Source: Candidatus Phaeomarinobacter ectocarpi
GTDB lineage: Bacteria > Pseudomonadota > Alphaproteobacteria > CGMCC-115125
Length of the DNA stretch: 45,689 nucleotides
Assembly (NCBI RefSeq): GCF_000689395.1
Contig: NZ_HG966617.1
Span: 92,382-138,070 of the forward strand
Direction of reading: 5' to 3'
The notes below the pieces were generated by a model. The model was not told where the DNA came from. It did not search any database and was given only the letters and a program-made list of their open reading frames with translations. The translations under genes were made by a program, and so were the position numbers. Below, piece by piece: positions 43,291-45,689 of the stretch. Numbering within the stretch: position 1 is the stretch's first letter; each line of letters opens with the position of its first letter.

Positions 43291-44553
43291 ATGTCTTCAG
43301 CCCAAATCGATCCATCCAATCCGGACCTGCACAGCTATGCCTTTGAGAGCAATCCGGAGCCGACGCTGGCCTGGCTGCGCGAACATGATCCGGTGCATTG
43401 GTCACAGCATGGCTACTGGTTTGTGACGCGATATGAGGATGTGCGGGCAGTTCTGGGTGATCCTGCCCGCTTTTCCAGCCAGAAAGCAGGGTTCGGCGCA
43501 AATAACCCGATTGGCAAAGACGCCAAGGGTCCAGAGGGCAAGAGCGGCAAAAAAGCGTCCGACGCGGAAAAGACAATGTCCAAGGGCCTGGCGCTGTCGT
43601 TCAACCAGCAGGACCCGCCGGATCATTCCCGCGTGCGCAAGCTCGTCAATCAGGCTTTCTCGCGCCGTGAGATATCGGAGCGCGCCGACAAGATACAGGC
43701 GGTCGTGGACGCGTTGATGGCCGATGTGAAGGCCAAAGGCGAGTTTGACCTGATCACGGATTTTGCCTTTCACCTGCCGATTATTGTGGCGTCAGACATC
43801 ATCGGCATTCCAGCTGAAGACCGGGATCTGTTCCGGCGCAATTTTGAGCTCGCCGCCCGGTTGATGGCACCCAAGCGCTCGGACGAAGAATGGGCAGAGG
43901 CGCTCACCGGCGCCAAATGGCAGAGCACCTACATGGGCGAGCTGATTGCCAGCCGCGCCCGGGAGCCGCGCGCAGACCTGATCTCGGCCCTGATCCAGAC
44001 GTCTGAAGACGATCAGAAACTGACCGGCGGCGAAGTAGCGTCCGCCATCATGACGATTTTTACAGCGGCTGGCACAACCACCGAGCGGATGATCTCCAGT
44101 GGCGCCTTTTTGCTGCTGACCCACCCCGAGCAACTGGCGGCGCTGCGAGCGGATCACAGCCTGATGGACAATGTGCTGGAAGAAATCCTGCGCTTTCACC
44201 ACCCCAACCAGTCCACCTCAACCAACCGTCGGGCAACACAGGATGTGGAGCTTGGCGGCAAGACCATTCGGGCTGGTGATACTGTGCGCGTGTCGCTTGG
44301 ATCTGCCAATCGCGACGCTGCTCAGTTTGACGAGCCTGATGCGTTCAACATCCAGCGCACCGGCACGAAACACATGTCATTTGGCTTTGGCATTCATTTC
44401 TGTCTGGGGTCAGCGCTGGCGCGCTACGAAACAAAAGCGGCCCTTGAAGCGCTCTTGCTGGGGCCAAAGTCAATTGAGTTGATTACACAAAATCCGGTGA
44501 AAGATCCCGATCGTCCCGACCGCTACAAGGAAATCCGTGTACGGATGTCTTAA
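43291..44553 (+). CDS. Cytochrome P450
   Basis: 420 residues, a full-length soluble bacterial P450. The I-helix oxygen-activation motif AGTTT is at 260-264, the K-helix ExxR at 298-301 (EEILR), and the heme loop FGFGIHFCLG has the Cys371 ligand. Residues 66-98 form a Lys/Gly/Ser-rich segment that looks longer than usual for the B-C region. It should hydroxylate a hydrophobic substrate, for instance a fatty acid, alkane or terpenoid, using electrons from partner proteins not encoded here. Its stop interlocks with the thioesterase stop over four bases. Confidence 0.96.
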   Translation: MSSAQIDPSNPDLHSYAFESNPEPTLAWLREHDPVHWSQHGYWFVTRYEDVRAVLGDPARFSSQKAGFGANNPIGKDAKGPEGKSGKKASDAEKTMSKGLALSFNQQDPPDHSRVRKLVNQAFSRREISERADKIQAVVDALMADVKAKGEFDLITDFAFHLPIIVASDIIGIPAEDRDLFRRNFELAARLMAPKRSDEEWAEALTGAKWQSTYMGELIASRAREPRADLISALIQTSEDDQKLTGGEVASAIMTIFTAAGTTTERMISSGAFLLLTHPEQLAALRADHSLMDNVLEEILRFHHPNQSTSTNRRATQDVELGGKTIRAGDTVRVSLGSANRDAAQFDEPDAFNIQRTGTKHMSFGFGIHFCLGSALARYETKAALEALLLGPKSIELITQNPVKDPDRPDRYKEIRVRMS

Positions 44554-44975
44554 GCGGACACGACACTGAATGTTGCGCTGACAAAGGCGCAGTCGCGGCC
44601 ATCTGCTGTCACTTTGCCCTGTGCCATGTCCATGCTGCGACCGGTTTTGATGGCGGTGGTTGTAAATTCAAGCCACTGCCCCTGCTTGGCGGGACGCAGA
44701 AAATCGACATGAAGCGTAACGGTAACGGCCCCCGCCACCTCATTGCCTGCATCGCGTTGGGCCTGCACGCAGCTCAGCCCCATGGCGTTGTCGGCCAGCG
44801 CTGATATCAACCCGCCATGCACAAGCCCCCGCGAATTGCAGTGGGCTTCCCCCGCCGTGACGCCAATCACCACAGAACTGTCATCAACGCGCGAGTATAA
44901 GGGCTCCCACGGATCAGTCATGGGGCTTCTGCGAAAATGCGGCTTGAAGCCATCGGCAATCATTGAGCTGTTCAA
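44550..44975 (-). CDS. PaaI family thioesterase (hotdog fold)
   Basis: 141 residues from a TTG at 44975, favoured by an AGGAG nine bases upstream; an ATG at 44963 would give 137. The core HCNSRGLVHGGLISALADNA carries the HGG and the Asp/Asn region of the hotdog thioesterase active site. Acyl-CoA thioesterases of this type hydrolyse phenylacetyl-CoA or related thioesters. It is convergent with the P450 gene, with the stop codons interlocked, and may act on a related substrate (inference). Confidence 0.9.
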   Translation of the reverse strand: MNSSMIADGFKPHFRRSPMTDPWEPLYSRVDDSSVVIGVTAGEAHCNSRGLVHGGLISALADNAMGLSCVQAQRDAGNEVAGAVTVTLHVDFLRPAKQGQWLEFTTTAIKTGRSMDMAQGKVTADGRDCAFVSATFSVVSA

Positions 44976-45038
44976 TGCAGGTCACTCCTGTTGGGTGACT
45001 TTGTAATAGACCGTATGGTCTATATCGCCAATTTGCGT

Positions 45039-45563
45039 TTATGGCGTATCGATTTGCGCAGCGCCAATCTGCTCAAGAATAAAAGCAACGGCGTCATCAG
45101 GCGCGTGGATGGATGTATCCACAATCAGATGCGGCTCGGGCCAGGGTGCGTAGTCGCGGCCCGTTACGTCGTCCCAGCTCGGCAAATTGAAGTCCGCGAT
45201 GTCTGTGGTCCGTGTCTCAACCCGGTTGCGGTGGTCGGCGGCATCGCTGCACACAAGCTCAATCTCATGAGCCAAAGCACCTGCATCCTGCGCGATCGTT
45301 CGCCATGCCTCCCGGGTCAGTGCCCACGGATTGACGCTCTCTGCCACCACATCGAGCCCCAGCGCCAGATTGTCTGCGGCGACGTCCATGGCCACGCGAT
45401 AGCCATGGTCCACCACCTCCACCGGTGCCATCGGGGACGACCGGATGGCCTGCTCAATGGTGTCCACCCGCACATAGACGGCACCAAGGGTTCGGGCGAG
45501 GGGTCGGGCGAGGGTGGTTTTGCCGGTACCGGGCAGGCCTGAGAGTATGAGAAGCTGCGTCAT
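45039..45563 (-). CDS. P-loop AAA-family kinase-like protein
   Basis: 174 residues with a Walker A GLPGTGKTT (9-17) and an early Asp in VRVDTIEQ (about 34), a pattern shared by small kinases and the AAA_33 family. The middle shows DVVAESVNPWALTREAW and the end has PHLIVDTS, suggesting a Walker B-like strand. The phosphorylated substrate cannot be told. It stands alone, 63 bases downstream of the thioesterase gene on the same strand, and ends the coding part of the window. Confidence 0.87.
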   Translation of the reverse strand: MTQLLILSGLPGTGKTTLARPLARTLGAVYVRVDTIEQAIRSSPMAPVEVVDHGYRVAMDVAADNLALGLDVVAESVNPWALTREAWRTIAQDAGALAHEIELVCSDAADHRNRVETRTTDIADFNLPSWDDVTGRDYAPWPEPHLIVDTSIHAPDDAVAFILEQIGAAQIDTP

Positions 45564-45672
45564 ATGCGTTTGTCCTGCGAATCCCTGACGAAATCACATT
45601 CTAGGCTTGATCCGTCGGGTCCGCAGCGCTATCACTCGCCCCCTCGTGCCGCCGGACATGGCGACCGCACGG
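45564..45672 (+). promoter_or_regulatory. Presumed promoter region of a tRNA-Leu gene
   Basis: The 109 bases between the kinase gene and the tRNA contain no open frame of note. A tRNA promoter is expected here, but I cannot point to a convincing -35/-10. Confidence 0.4.
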
Positions 45673-45689
45673 GCCCAGGTGGCGGAATT
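45673..45689 (+). tRNA. tRNA-Leu, 5' end (partial)
   Basis: The last 17 bases, GCCCAGGTGGCGGAATT, match the usual 5' end of bacterial tRNA-Leu: a GCCC-type acceptor start, the conserved TGGCGGAATT leading into the D loop. The window ends inside the D arm, so the anticodon and acceptor pairing cannot be checked. Confidence 0.75.

Noticed and set aside
1-45689. CRISPR array, insertion sequence or prophage
   Set aside because: No regular direct repeats with spacers, no transposase or integrase and no phage structural genes are visible.

Overview
The window looks like chromosomal DNA of an alphaproteobacterium. The signs are fairly high GC, an almost complete Caulobacter-type tad/cpa pilus locus, YejBEF, the gene order rpmI-rplT-pheS-pheT, and an IF-3 with an 'ARRPN'-type N-terminus. 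A cytochrome P450, a luciferase-like flavin oxidoreductase, several alpha/beta hydrolases, two GST-family proteins and a TauD-like dioxygenase suggest a metabolically versatile, possibly hydrocarbon- or lipid-using lineage such as the Parvibaculales. That placement is an inference. I see no CRISPR array, insertion sequence, integrase or prophage.

Layout. (1) 1-5543: the end of yejB, then yejE and yejF (peptide ABC importer), facing an NlpC/P60 peptidase, a small MarR-like regulator and an M17 aminopeptidase. Together these could form a peptide or muropeptide uptake and degradation module. (2) 5668-6336: a GST. (3) 6502-21320: the Tad (Flp) pilus locus. tadD reads right. tadC, tadB, cpaF/tadA, cpaE/tadZ, cpaD, cpaC/rcpA, cpaB/rcpC, cpaA and flp read left, followed by a Crp/Fnr-type regulator. 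A stand-alone CpaC N-domain protein, a VWA-bearing TadG and two TadE-like pseudopilins complete it. (4) 21345-24122: a MarR regulator divergent from a TauD-like dioxygenase with a dyad between them, tRNA-Ser(GGA), and two tandem small membrane paralogues of unknown function. (5) 24129-31157: lepA, a voltage-gated-type potassium channel, pheT, pheS, rplT and rpmI, with a terminator-like attenuator candidate before pheS. (6) 31398-35548: dienelactone hydrolase, a tiny lipoprotein, an LLM oxidoreductase, an HSL-type esterase, and infC with a likely AUC start codon. (7) 35667-41106: two glycosyltransferases (GT9, GT4), an alpha/beta hydrolase, an SDR-type protein, a TPR protein and a GST. (8) 41243-45563: uppP, an NDUFA9-like protein preceded by 15-bp tandem repeats, a cytochrome P450, a PaaI-like thioesterase and a P-loop kinase. 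The last 17 bases look like the 5' end of a tRNA-Leu.

How the parts work together. The Tad block is one machine. Flp is processed by CpaA, driven by CpaF with TadB/TadC, positioned by CpaE, and exported through CpaC with CpaB, CpaD and TadD; TadE/TadG are minor pilins or tip and anchor components. The translation genes are housekeeping. The regulatory DNA between genes holds most of the unexplained signal: dyads between divergent genes, two terminator-like structures, and the infC start.
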